In this document: piece by piece, positions 51,245-59,368 of the stretch
Numbering within the stretch: position 1 is the stretch's first letter
How the letters are laid out: each line of letters starts with the position of its first letter
NCBI RefSeq assembly: GCF_003046315.1
Contig: NZ_PZZP01000001.1
Span: forward strand, 186,001-250,000
Source of the DNA: Desmospora activa DSM 45169
Lineage (GTDB): Bacteria; Bacillota; Bacilli; Thermoactinomycetales; DSM-45169
Direction: 5' to 3'
DNA length: 64,000 nt
Translations under genes and position numbers: made by a program
The notes under the pieces: model-generated
Told to the model about the DNA's origin: nothing
Databases searched by the model: none
What the model saw: the letters and a program-made list of their open reading frames with translations, nothing else

Positions 51245-51601
51245 TTACGAGTAAGGGAATTGGGTGTGATAGTTGTTAAACTGCTGAAAAGCCTGATTCA
51301 CTTTCTGCACATCGGCGGGATCGGTTTTATACCATCCTTTAGCCGACATTGCGTTGTATAAATCACGTTGCGCTCGGTGCAGGTTTGTTAAGATGCTCAT
51401 CTGTGTTTGATACAATGGATCGGTGCTGGCTTCATTTACGGCGATATTGTAAGCGGTAGTCATATACTTTTCCATCGCGAGCACATCATTGATACGATCG
51501 CGATCGTTCATCTCTGGCCCTTTCACCTGAGGTAGGCCGGTGGAGTGCTGCGGAGTGGCTTGCTGTTGGTTTTGTGCTTGATTGTTTTGCTGCTGCATCA
51601 T
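51245..51601 (-). CDS. CotF-like spore coat protein
   Basis: 118 residues. A Gln/Asn-rich N-terminus (MMQQQNNQAQNQQQA) precedes a helical hairpin (DRINDVLAMEKYMTTAYNIAVNEAS, then LYQTQMSILTNLHRAQRDLYNAMSAKGWY). The helical-hairpin pattern is that of CotF/YhcQ-type coat proteins, which are ferritin-like bundles. Shine-Dalgarno AGGAGG. It is co-transcribed with the related gene just upstream (10 bp gap), typical of coat operons made late in the mother cell. Confidence 0.8.
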   Translation of the reverse strand: MMQQQNNQAQNQQQATPQHSTGLPQVKGPEMNDRDRINDVLAMEKYMTTAYNIAVNEASTDPLYQTQMSILTNLHRAQRDLYNAMSAKGWYKTDPADVQKVNQAFQQFNNYHTQFPYS

Positions 51602-51610
51602 CGATCCTCC

Positions 51611-51853
51611 TTATTGGCTCATCGGCTTAGGGTTGGTTGGTCCCTGTGCAGGGGTAGGCATGACGCCACCGGTATTCAGATGGTTCAACAATTGCTGATA
51701 ATGTTGCTGATGCATCCGTCCCATTTGGTCAATCAACTGTTTTACCTGTTGATCCTGGCATTCCTGAGCATAATGGTGACATTTCTTAAACGCTAACAGC
51801 TCCCAGGAAAGCTCATCCTTTAAATAGTTGAGATCTTTTGTGCTGAGTTGCAT
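51611..51853 (-). CDS. small spore coat protein, CotF/YhcQ-like
   Basis: 80 residues from the ATG at 51853, with GAGGAT upstream. The frame extends to 51892 but without support. The helical part (STKDLNYLKDELSWELLAFKK, then HHYAQECQDQQVKQLIDQMGR and HQQHYQQLLNHL) is the first half of a CotF-like hairpin, with a Gly/Pro-rich end. It forms a two-gene operon with the following coat gene. Confidence 0.75.
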   Translation of the reverse strand: MQLSTKDLNYLKDELSWELLAFKKCHHYAQECQDQQVKQLIDQMGRMHQQHYQQLLNHLNTGGVMPTPAQGPTNPKPMSQ

Positions 51854-51993
51854 GGATATCCTCCTTTTTTTGTAAGGTGGCTTCTCTGTCATTGTTTGGT
51901 TTTTCGCGTTAAATCATGCATGGACGATGATCGTTGGACTTGGGTTATAATGAAATAAGAGTATCGATAGAAACGGGGAAAGGGATGTTACTG

Positions 51994-52416
51994 TTGTACG
52001 AAGTAGATACAGCCAGAATTCAAGCACAATTAGCATATTTGGAGCGCTGTTGCCAGGTGATGGATCAGGTGCAGGACTTGCCGAATGAGACCGCCTTTTT
52101 CGCCGCCTCCCGCGCGGTACATATTGCGATGGAATGTGTGATTGATGTGGGAAGTGTAATGATCGATGGGTTTATTATGCGAGATCCCGGTGGATATGAG
52201 GATATTATTGATATTATGGAGGATGAGCGGGTAATTCCGGCGGCAGGTGCGCGGCAATTAAAGGAATGGGTGTCGCTGCGCGATCGTTGCCTTCGCCACT
52301 ATACCGAAGTATCACCGGATGAGCTGAGGGCGGTGATGGCGGAAAAGGAGCTTTTTCGATCTTTTATCCGTTGGGTACAACAGTATTTAGAGCGGGAATT
52401 GGGACGCAACCATTGA
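51994..52416 (+). CDS. yutE: YutE (DUF86/HepT-like) protein
   Basis: 140 residues from the TTG at 51994, 9 bases after AAAGGGATG. This start gives LYEVD, which aligns with the MYFVD start of B. subtilis YutE as I recall it. The upstream ATG at 51985 is too close to the Shine-Dalgarno. The core is ECVIDVGSVMIDGFIMRDPGGYEDIIDIM (DUF86, HepT-like fold), and RDRCLRHY contains the RxxxxHxY motif of HepT-type RNases/toxins. No antitoxin (MNT) gene is adjacent. In B. subtilis it is a single uncharacterised gene. Confidence 0.8.
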   Translation: MYEVDTARIQAQLAYLERCCQVMDQVQDLPNETAFFAASRAVHIAMECVIDVGSVMIDGFIMRDPGGYEDIIDIMEDERVIPAAGARQLKEWVSLRDRCLRHYTEVSPDELRAVMAEKELFRSFIRWVQQYLERELGRNH

Positions 52417-52461
52417 TCACACTTCGGTGCCCCATAAGGTAACGTTAATGGTATTGAGGGA

Positions 52462-52630
52462 GGGGTGGATTTCCTTCTGTTCGACTCTAGTCAGGCTAAG
52501 CGAGACCTGGGAACGAAGTGACCAAGGCGAGACTAGTGCTTTGGAGTGCTAAGCGAGACCTGGGAACGAAGTGACCAAGGCGAGACTAGTGCTTTTAGAG
52601 TGCATAGAGTGAAGGCGCAAATCCACGCCC
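52462..52630. repeat. structured intergenic repeat with internal 53-bp tandem duplication
   Basis: Outer arms GGGGTGGATTT (52462-52472) and AAATCCACGCCC (52619-52630) are imperfectly inverted. Inside, a 53-bp unit starting GCTAAGCGAGACCTGGGAAC occurs twice in tandem (52495-52547 and 52548-52601) with almost no change. A similar element, with one such unit (AAGCGAGAC..GAAGCGACCGAGGCGAGACCAGTG), lies at 60564-60656. Confidence 0.65.
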
Positions 52631-52683
52631 GACCGCCCTACAATGATTGCAAAAACAAACTTTGCTAATTGGGCCACTAGGGA

Positions 52684-52708
52684 GCGACACGGTGCGGTGT
52701 CGTTTTTT
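52684..52708 (+). terminator. terminator before the methyltransferase gene
   Basis: GCGACAC and GGTGTCG surround a short loop and are followed by TTTTTT. Confidence 0.7.
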
Positions 52709-52751
52709 GATATGCTGCTACATAGTGAGGAACAACATGGGGGGAATTGGG

Positions 52752-53483
52752 ATGCCTTGGTATGAGGAAAGCTTTGGGGAAGATTATTTACTGGTGTATA
52801 AGCACCGTAGCCGACGGAGGGCCGACCGGGAGATTGAGGCGGTTGTGCGCTGGCTGCAATTGAAACAGGGGACTTCGTTGCTTGACTTATGCTGTGGCAC
52901 TGGTCGTCATTCCATTCCGCTTCACCGGCATGGATTCTGTGTGACGGGAGTAGATCTCTCGCCGGTATTATTGCAGGTGGCGGAGGAAGAAGCAGAGGGA
53001 TTGGATATCTCTTTTCACCAGGGAGATATGCGGGATCTTCCATTTCAGGATAATCAGTTCGATGGTCTGGTCAATCTGTTTACCTCCTTCGGGTATTTTG
53101 CGGATGATCGGGAAAATGAGAGAGTATTGCGCGAAATCGCCCGTGTGGTAAAGCCGGGAGGCCGCTTTGTGATTGACTATCTCAATCATGCGGTTGTAAA
53201 AGAGGGGCTGGTTCCCCAGAGTGAGCGTATGGAAGAGGAAGTAGTGATCCGAGAAAAGCGTTGGACTGAAGAAGGCTTTGTCAAAAAAGAGATTGAGGTG
53301 GAAGATAACGAAGGGAAGCGGCGTTATCTGGAACGGGTGAAACTTTACACCCGCGAACAGATGGAGACGATGATGACTGCGGCCGGGTTGGTGATAGAGA
53401 AGGTAAAAGGGGATTTCGATTCAAGCGATTACGCGGAAGCGACTAGTCCCCGCATGATTTTTACGGGGAGTGTAAAAGGATGA
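52752..53483 (+). CDS. class I SAM-dependent methyltransferase
   Basis: 243 residues from the ATG at 52752, with GGGGGG upstream. The open frame back to 52647 is unsupported. Motif I LLDLCCGTGRHS, the DLSP acidic end of strand 2 (GVDLSPVLLQ), DMRDLPF and GGRFVIDYLNH are typical of the UbiE/Methyltransf_25-like fold. The substrate is unknown. It overlaps yutF by 4 bp (ATGA), so the two are translationally coupled. Confidence 0.85.
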   Translation: MPWYEESFGEDYLLVYKHRSRRRADREIEAVVRWLQLKQGTSLLDLCCGTGRHSIPLHRHGFCVTGVDLSPVLLQVAEEEAEGLDISFHQGDMRDLPFQDNQFDGLVNLFTSFGYFADDRENERVLREIARVVKPGGRFVIDYLNHAVVKEGLVPQSERMEEEVVIREKRWTEEGFVKKEIEVEDNEGKRRYLERVKLYTREQMETMMTAAGLVIEKVKGDFDSSDYAEATSPRMIFTGSVKG

Positions 53484-54250
53484 ATCAGCGCTACCGTGGA
53501 TATTTAATCGACCTAGACGGAACCTTGTTTCGGGGACGGGAAGTGATCGAGGGAGGGCTTTCCTTGATTATGGGCTTGGAAAAACGGGGGATTCCGTATC
53601 TCTATCTCACCAACAACGCTTCCCGCAGGCCGGAGCAGGTGGCGGAAAGGCTGCAAGCATTTGGCTATCCCGCCCAACCGGAACAGGTGGTTACCTCGGC
53701 TCAGGCAACGGCCCATTGGATGAGGGAGAGATTCCACCGTCCCGCCGTCTACGCCATTGGGGAAGAAGGGTTACAAGAAGCTTTGCGAGAAGCGGGATGC
53801 ACTTTCAGTGAACAGCAGCCCGATGCGGTTGTGATGGGGATTGACCGCTCTTATTCTTACGAGAAGATGAAGACGGCCTGTTTGGCGATTCGCGCCGGTG
53901 CCCGTTTTATCGGAACCAATGGCGATCTGGCCCTGCCGACGGATGAGGGGCTTTTGCCTGGAAATGGCTCCTTGATCGCAGGGGTGGCTGCAGCTACCGG
54001 CACACAACCGGTTTTGATTGGGAAGCCGGAACGGCCCATCATGGATTTTGCTTTGGAACGGCTGGGTACCGCTCCGGAGGAGACCTTGGTTGTCGGAGAT
54101 AATTTGATGACTGATATCCAGGCCGGTGTCAACGCCGGCATTGATACTTTGCTGGTATTTAGCGGGGTGACCACGCCTGCAGAATACCGACAGGCAACCA
54201 TTCAAGCCACCCATACCTGCGATGATCTGCGGGAGTGGGAGTATCTCTAG
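53480..54250 (+). CDS. yutF: YutF/NagD-type HAD phosphatase
   Basis: 256 residues. HAD superfamily motif I is DLDGT (residues 13-17), motif II is YLTNNAS, and the motif IV region is VVGDNLMTDIQAG. The C2B cap of the NagD/YutF subfamily lies between them, with motif GTNGDLALP and IGKPERPIM (the Lys). Family members dephosphorylate small metabolites such as nucleotides. It is positioned as in B. subtilis after yutE/yutD. It is translationally coupled to the methyltransferase gene. Confidence 0.9.
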   Translation: MNQRYRGYLIDLDGTLFRGREVIEGGLSLIMGLEKRGIPYLYLTNNASRRPEQVAERLQAFGYPAQPEQVVTSAQATAHWMRERFHRPAVYAIGEEGLQEALREAGCTFSEQQPDAVVMGIDRSYSYEKMKTACLAIRAGARFIGTNGDLALPTDEGLLPGNGSLIAGVAAATGTQPVLIGKPERPIMDFALERLGTAPEETLVVGDNLMTDIQAGVNAGIDTLLVFSGVTTPAEYRQATIQATHTCDDLREWEYL

Positions 54251-54512
54251 GGCCTCATCCGGTATCTTTGACTACTATTTAGGGAGAGATGGATTTCTGT
54301 ATGAGTGACTCTGCCCTGCATGTAGCGAAAGGCGGATATCCTTTCCGGCCTATGAGCAAGAACAACTTTTACTGATGGGGTACCAGGCACATCAGAGAAC
54401 CTTCATACAAGATTAGGTACCATCACTTTTTCTAAAGGTTCCTGTATGCCTGGAATCAAGGGGATATCAGGTTAAATCGAAGGATGATGACTCGACCGAT
54501 ATTGATTTGCTG
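54251..54512. other. intergenic after yutF
   Basis: About 260 bp without a gene. Contains an imperfect stem with two matched arm pairs, CCAGGCA/TGCCTGG and AACCTT/AAGGTT, between about 54384 and 54458. It could fold as RNA. Confidence 0.35.
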
Positions 54513-54546
54513 CAAAAACCACCAGGACTTACGGGGTGGTTTTTGT
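54513..54546. terminator. terminator at the end of the membrane-protein gene
   Basis: CAAAAACCACC and GGTGGTTTTTG pair. The right arm contains the last codons of the gene at 54529. Confidence 0.75.
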
Positions 54547-55041
54547 TGTGTGTCCATGGCGATACATTCGCAAAAACGCCAGGAAAGCCATCACTGAAGT
54601 TGCTGCTACCCCTAGAACCCGAAACTTATGAGCGCGCTGAAACTCCAACGCCGTTTGCTGTAGAAAGGAAACGGGATGAACGGCAGCACCTTCGATAAAC
54701 ATGATCGTGTTGCGGGGCCAGAGATAAGCCATCGACAGAAGAAGGTTACATACAAATAGGATGAGTATACTTCCCAAAATCAAGTATCGTATAGACTTGA
54801 TACGCCAATTGAAGAGTAAGGAACCCACACCTAAAACCAGCGAAAGTAACCCGAGCGGCGGAAAAAAATCATGGGGCCCGTTCACTGTCATAAAATCCAT
54901 TCCAACCTCAAAGGAACGGGGGATGTCATGGAAAATATTCGGATAGATGATCCATGTCTCAAAAATTATGGCACCCAATAAAATAACCAAGACCCAAAAA
55001 TGAAGCAAACCGAACGCGAATCCAATGGATCGCTTTTTCAT
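54529..55041 (-). CDS. four-span membrane protein, DUF1772-like
   Basis: 170 residues from the ATG at 55041, with AAGGAGG. Four hydrophobic segments (about 12-32, 58-78, 88-108, 140-160). The pattern of a long outer loop (IYPNIFHDIPRSFEVGMDFMTVNGPHDFFPP) and the small cytosolic loops resembles DUF1772/anthrone-oxygenase-like membrane proteins. No motif gives a function. Transcribed divergently from the OmpR-type regulator gene about 200 bp away. Confidence 0.55.
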   Translation of the reverse strand: MKKRSIGFAFGLLHFWVLVILLGAIIFETWIIYPNIFHDIPRSFEVGMDFMTVNGPHDFFPPLGLLSLVLGVGSLLFNWRIKSIRYLILGSILILFVCNLLLSMAYLWPRNTIMFIEGAAVHPVSFLQQTALEFQRAHKFRVLGVAATSVMAFLAFLRMYRHGHTTKTTP

Positions 55042-55247
55042 ATGTGATTCCTCCTTACATTTCTTCTGTTTGATTTCCAATCATCGGATCTGTGTGTATC
55101 TTAGTGAAAAAATGTTGCAATCGTTTGACGACGGCTTACGGGTTTGATGAAATTTCCAAAAATCACATGAAAACGGGTTGAGATATGAGAAACTAAAGAA
55201 GATGGGGGTAGTGCGAGCGGATCGTTTGGGAAAGGAAGTGAATAAGC

Positions 55248-55934
55248 GTGGCACAACGAATATTATTGGTGGATGATGAAGAAAAAGTGCTGGAATTTAT
55301 GGAGCCATTTTTACGTCAAGAAGGATTTCAAATTATAACGGCTAAAACCGGAAAAGACGCCTTACGAAAAGCGAAAGAACAACAACCTTCCCTCGTTGTG
55401 TTGGATTGGATGCTGCCGGAAATGAGCGGAATCGAGGTATGCCGAGAGCTGCGCAAAATCAGCCAGATGGGCATTATTATGGTGACGGCTCGGACGGAAG
55501 AAACGGATAAGATTATCGGACTGGAAGTGGGCGCAGATGACTATATCACAAAGCCGTTTTCCTTACGGGAACTGGCTGCCCGCATTCGTTCCGTGTTGCG
55601 CCGAATGGAGGGGCGAGAGCTCAAAGATCGTCCACTGCAGCGAGGTGCATTAACGATATCGGAGTCGCAATATCGTGTATGGAAAGGGGAGAAAGAGGTC
55701 CTCTTGACTCCGACGGAGTTTAAGCTGTTGGTCACGTTAGCGTTGCGGCCGGGTATCGTCTATAGCCGGCTTCAGCTGTTACAGTCGGCGTTGGAAGATG
55801 ATTACCTCAATGATGAACGGACAGTGGATGCCCATATCAGCCGTCTTCGCAAAAAAATCGAAGAGAATCCGTCGTCTCCCGTCTACATCCAAACCGTCTA
55901 TGGCTTTGGATACCGCTTTGGTGACCGCTTATGA
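55248..55934 (+). CDS. OmpR/PhoB-family response regulator
   Basis: 228 residues, GTG start with GGAAG. Receiver domain (1-120) with the acidic pair Asp9-Asp10, phospho-acceptor Asp53 (VVLDWMLPE), and the Lys in TKPFS. The C-terminal winged HTH (about 130-228) ends in ERTVDAHISRLRKKIEEN and VYGFGYRFG. Overlaps the kinase gene by 4 bp (ATGA). Likely regulates itself and cell-envelope functions, by family. Confidence 0.9.
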   Translation: MAQRILLVDDEEKVLEFMEPFLRQEGFQIITAKTGKDALRKAKEQQPSLVVLDWMLPEMSGIEVCRELRKISQMGIIMVTARTEETDKIIGLEVGADDYITKPFSLRELAARIRSVLRRMEGRELKDRPLQRGALTISESQYRVWKGEKEVLLTPTEFKLLVTLALRPGIVYSRLQLLQSALEDDYLNDERTVDAHISRLRKKIEENPSSPVYIQTVYGFGYRFGDRL

Positions 55935-57319
55935 GCGTCAGAAGAAAACTGTTTCTCGCGATGGCTTTCTTGATACTCGCGATGGGCGTGTTCTTCACTC
56001 TTGTGACCCAGTTTGTCATTAAGGCCTCCCTTGAACACATGGATTTGGCAGATCGAAGGAAAGAGATTGAGCAGTTGTCCAATCGGTTTATCGACTACTA
56101 TCAAAAAAACGACGATTCATGGGAGGGCGTGCAACAGCTTCGCATCGGGAGTGAAGCTGAAAATCTCCATCGCGATGTCCAGTTTTTATTGCTCTCTCCT
56201 GATCAAAAGTTGTTGTACGAGTCAGAGGACACCGATTATACCATTGTGAAGCGATTAGGCATTCCAGACGAGGTAAAGATAGACGGAGAAACCATTGCCA
56301 CCCTGTATTATCTCGATTCGGAAGTCGCCAATATTTCCAAGTTGCAGATCGGGATCAGCAGCTCTGTTACCTTCCTGTTGCTTACCAGTGCCATCGTCTT
56401 TGTCGCGGTTTCTCTTCTGGTCGCCTATTGGTTGTCTAAACGACTGACAGCGCCCTTGCAGGAGATTGTGCCGGTAATCGATCGTCTGGGACAAGGAGAA
56501 TTGGGGGTTCAGGCTCCTGTACGAACCAAGGATGAGTACGGTACGATTGCAAACGGCTTTAACCATATGTCCAAACAGCTGCAACGGGCGGAAGAAGTCC
56601 GCCGCAATCTGGTTGCAGATGTTGCACACGAACTGCGGACACCGTTAACCATAATTCGAGGGAAGCTGGATCTCCTTCAGCAAAGCGGCCGTTCTGTCAA
56701 TCCGGAAAGCTTGCTGCCACTGCAAGATGAACTGATCCGTTTAACCCGTCTCGTCGACGATCTTCATCAATTATCACTGGCGGAGGCAAACAGACTGCCG
56801 CTTGAACGGAAACCGACAGATCTTCTTATCCTGTTGCGTCGAATTCTCGATCGGATCGCCTCTGACGCGGAAGAGGCAGGGGTGAAGATTGCGCTGGTGA
56901 GTCGTGTTGATGCAGCGGTGGTGTTTGTCGACCCGAATCGTATGACACAAGTGTTCCTCAACTTGCTTGTCAACGCTCTTCGCTATACTCCTGCAGGAGG
57001 GAGTGTGACGGTCACCGTAGAGGAGGAGCCAGAGGAGAATCAAGGGAACGATTTTCTGCGGGTTGTGATTGCTGATACTGGAATCGGCATTGCACCCGAT
57101 CAGCTTCCTTTTCTATTCGATCGTTTTTATCGAACCGATGAAGCACGGACGCGAAATAGCGGCGGGACAGGGTTGGGTTTGGCAATTGCAAAGGAACTTG
57201 TGGTGGCCCATAATGGAACCATTGAAGTGGAGAGTCAGCCTGGTCAGGGCACGACTTTCATCATTCGATTGCCTGATGGAAAGAAAGCATCATCATCGGG
57301 TACAAGCTCGTCGGTTTAA
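55931..57319 (+). CDS. sensor histidine kinase (EnvZ/BaeS-type)
   Basis: 462 residues. TM1 (about 9-29), an extracytoplasmic sensor of about 120 residues, TM2 (about 147-172), HAMP, then the H box DVAHELRTPLTIIRGKL (His in AHELRTP), the N box LNLLVNALRYTPAGG, the G1 box DTGIGIAPDQLPFLFDRFYR, and G2 GGTGLGLAI. The ligand is unknown. It starts inside the stop of the regulator gene. The following MBL gene begins after a 57-bp gap. Confidence 0.9.
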   Translation: MSVRRKLFLAMAFLILAMGVFFTLVTQFVIKASLEHMDLADRRKEIEQLSNRFIDYYQKNDDSWEGVQQLRIGSEAENLHRDVQFLLLSPDQKLLYESEDTDYTIVKRLGIPDEVKIDGETIATLYYLDSEVANISKLQIGISSSVTFLLLTSAIVFVAVSLLVAYWLSKRLTAPLQEIVPVIDRLGQGELGVQAPVRTKDEYGTIANGFNHMSKQLQRAEEVRRNLVADVAHELRTPLTIIRGKLDLLQQSGRSVNPESLLPLQDELIRLTRLVDDLHQLSLAEANRLPLERKPTDLLILLRRILDRIASDAEEAGVKIALVSRVDAAVVFVDPNRMTQVFLNLLVNALRYTPAGGSVTVTVEEEPEENQGNDFLRVVIADTGIGIAPDQLPFLFDRFYRTDEARTRNSGGTGLGLAIAKELVVAHNGTIEVESQPGQGTTFIIRLPDGKKASSSGTSSSV

Positions 57320-57376
57320 AGAAAAGTTGTGCAACTTTACAATTTTAATCGATCGTTTGAGTCGAGGAGGGTTCCC

Positions 57377-58336
57377 ATGAATCGATGGGATGATGTATTG
57401 GAAGTGCGTTTGCCCTTGCCGTTTCCGCTACAGGTGGTAAAAGCGTATCTAATCAGGGGTTGCACGGGATGGACGATTGTGGATACCGGCTTACACAGTT
57501 CAGAGGGGATACAGACATGGGAAGCGATACGGAAACAGGAGGGCTTTCAGTGGGAGGATGTGGAACAAATTGTGCTCACCCATTATCATCCGGATCATTA
57601 CGGTTTATCCGGGTGGTTACAGCTGCAAACCGGTGCACCGGTGCGCATCTCACGCACTGATTTTGACCAAGCGCAGCTATTCTGGGGTGATGGGAGTCGT
57701 CAGCCGGAGGCGATGGCCGCTTTTTACCGGGAGCATGGATTAGAGCAGGAATGGGCTGATCAGATTCCCGCTCATCTGCGCCGGTTTAACCGCTGGATCA
57801 CACCCCATCCGCAGCCGGTATGGCTGGAAGCGGGCGAGACGATTCGCTTGGGAGATCGTACATACGAAATCTTGCATACTCCAGGGCATGCGGACGGTCA
57901 TCTCAGCTTTTATGACTCAGAGCGCGGTTGGCTACTCGGGGGCGACTTCCTGTTGCCTAGAATTACGCCTAATATCAGCCTGTGGCCGGGTTGTGATCCC
58001 AATCCACTCCACACATACCTCTCTACCCTCAATCGCATGAAATCCCTTCCGGTTAAACGGGTGTTTCCCGCCCATGGCGAAATGTTTGAACATTACCGCG
58101 AACGGATTGAACAGCTGGAACAACATCATCAAAAACGCCTTCGTTCCATGCGCCAGTGGGTGGAACAGGAGGAGCTTACAGCGACGGAAGTTTGCTTTCG
58201 CGAATTCGGTCAAAATTTATCGATTCACAATCTGCGCTTCGCCTTGGCGGAAACGTTGGCCCATTTGGAGTATCTACGTCAGCAGGGAGAGAGCGATCGC
58301 CAAAAACGAGAGGGCCATTGGCGCTATTCTGCTTAA
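57377..58336 (+). CDS. metallo-beta-lactamase-fold hydrolase
   Basis: 319 residues from the ATG at 57377, with GAGGAGG 6 bp upstream; the frame is open from 57329. MBL motif THYHPDHYGLSG, later HTPGHADGH, the metal Asp in GGDFLLP and FPAHGEM. The C-terminal 80-residue helical extension has a repeated Arg/Gln-rich pattern. It resembles the Bacillales YobT/YflN-type group. The substrate is unknown. It may belong to the two-component operon upstream. Confidence 0.85.
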   Translation: MNRWDDVLEVRLPLPFPLQVVKAYLIRGCTGWTIVDTGLHSSEGIQTWEAIRKQEGFQWEDVEQIVLTHYHPDHYGLSGWLQLQTGAPVRISRTDFDQAQLFWGDGSRQPEAMAAFYREHGLEQEWADQIPAHLRRFNRWITPHPQPVWLEAGETIRLGDRTYEILHTPGHADGHLSFYDSERGWLLGGDFLLPRITPNISLWPGCDPNPLHTYLSTLNRMKSLPVKRVFPAHGEMFEHYRERIEQLEQHHQKRLRSMRQWVEQEELTATEVCFREFGQNLSIHNLRFALAETLAHLEYLRQQGESDRQKREGHWRYSA

Positions 58337-58501
58337 AACAACGACATAGCGGCATCTTAAAAATATAGGATCGTAGAAGGAAACATTCAGAAGGGACAGC
58401 GTTTTTTCGTTTCCCTTTGCAGCTGAAGAGGCGGCTTTTTCTTACCTTTGTAGAGGATCAGCGGTACAAACAAAAACCCTCCCCCTAAAAGGAGTGATGG
58501 C

Positions 58502-59302
58502 ATGGGAGAATATCATAATCCCGTTGTACTGGTGACGGGAAGCTCCTACGGATTGGGGAAGATGACAGCCCTGGTGCTGGCGGAGGCCGGGTGGACGGTG
58601 GCGGTGCACCATCGCGATTCCGAGGAGAAAGGAAGAGAAGTAGTATCCCGCATTTGTAATCGCGGGGGACAAGCGCATCTATTCCAAGGAGATCTGTTGC
58701 AATCCGGTACTCCGAAGCGATTGGTGGATCAAGTCGTAGAGAAGTGGGGACGGCTGGATGCGCTTGTCTATGCGGTCGGCCCCTTTGTGCGGGAACGACG
58801 TCGTTTTGCCGATTATCGCCAAGAAGAGGTGGAATCGTTGGTAACCGGCAATCTCACCAGTGCTATGATGACCGTACATGCGGCTTTACCTGTGATGCGA
58901 CAATCTCGATTTGGCCGGATTGTGCTGTTTGGCTTTGGGCGGGTAGGTGAGGTGCCGGCGTGGCCGGATCGGGCGGTATATGCAGCAGCCAAGACAGGGT
59001 TGGCCTCTTTCACCAAGACGGTAGCGGTGGAAGAGGCGTCCTTTGGTATCACCGTCAACATGGTGTGTCCGGGGGATATTGTGGGAGAAAACAAAGAACG
59101 GCGCATCCGAGATGTGCGCGATCGAAGCGATGAAGAAACACCGTTGGGTCGTCCCGGCTCTGGTGAGGATGTGGCCCGTGTCATCCGTTTTTTATGTGCG
59201 CGGGATGCTGATTTTACCACCGGAAACGTGATTGCGGTCACGGGTGCCCTCGATGTGATCCACCCCGTCTCCAAGGCGCCGCTGGGAGAAAGTGAGCGAT
59301 GA
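58502..59302 (+). CDS. short-chain dehydrogenase/reductase
   Basis: 266 residues. SDR with cofactor loop TGSSYGLGK, the active-site Tyr-x-x-x-Lys as YAAAK, and the FGFGRVGE segment in place of the usual Ser of strand 5, a deviation at the catalytic Ser. HHRDSEEKG after strand 2 suggests NADP preference. The family includes enoyl-ACP-type and sugar SDRs. No specific assignment. GGAG before the ATG. It precedes the CotS-like gene by 66 bp. Confidence 0.8.
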   Translation: MGEYHNPVVLVTGSSYGLGKMTALVLAEAGWTVAVHHRDSEEKGREVVSRICNRGGQAHLFQGDLLQSGTPKRLVDQVVEKWGRLDALVYAVGPFVRERRRFADYRQEEVESLVTGNLTSAMMTVHAALPVMRQSRFGRIVLFGFGRVGEVPAWPDRAVYAAAKTGLASFTKTVAVEEASFGITVNMVCPGDIVGENKERRIRDVRDRSDEETPLGRPGSGEDVARVIRFLCARDADFTTGNVIAVTGALDVIHPVSKAPLGESER

Positions 59303-59368
59303 ACGCATAGCTGCGTCCCTCCACGCTTATACATAGGGTAGAATGTTGATGGAGCGGAGGGGAAAGGG

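Larger units (their letters stand above)
52417..52751. other. intergenic repeat-bearing gap
   Basis: 335 bp without a gene. Contains the repeat element of 52462-52630 and a terminator at 52684-52708. Confidence 0.6.

Noticed and set aside
52495-52601. CRISPR-like tandem repeat
   Set aside because: Only two adjacent units without spacers, and no cas genes.
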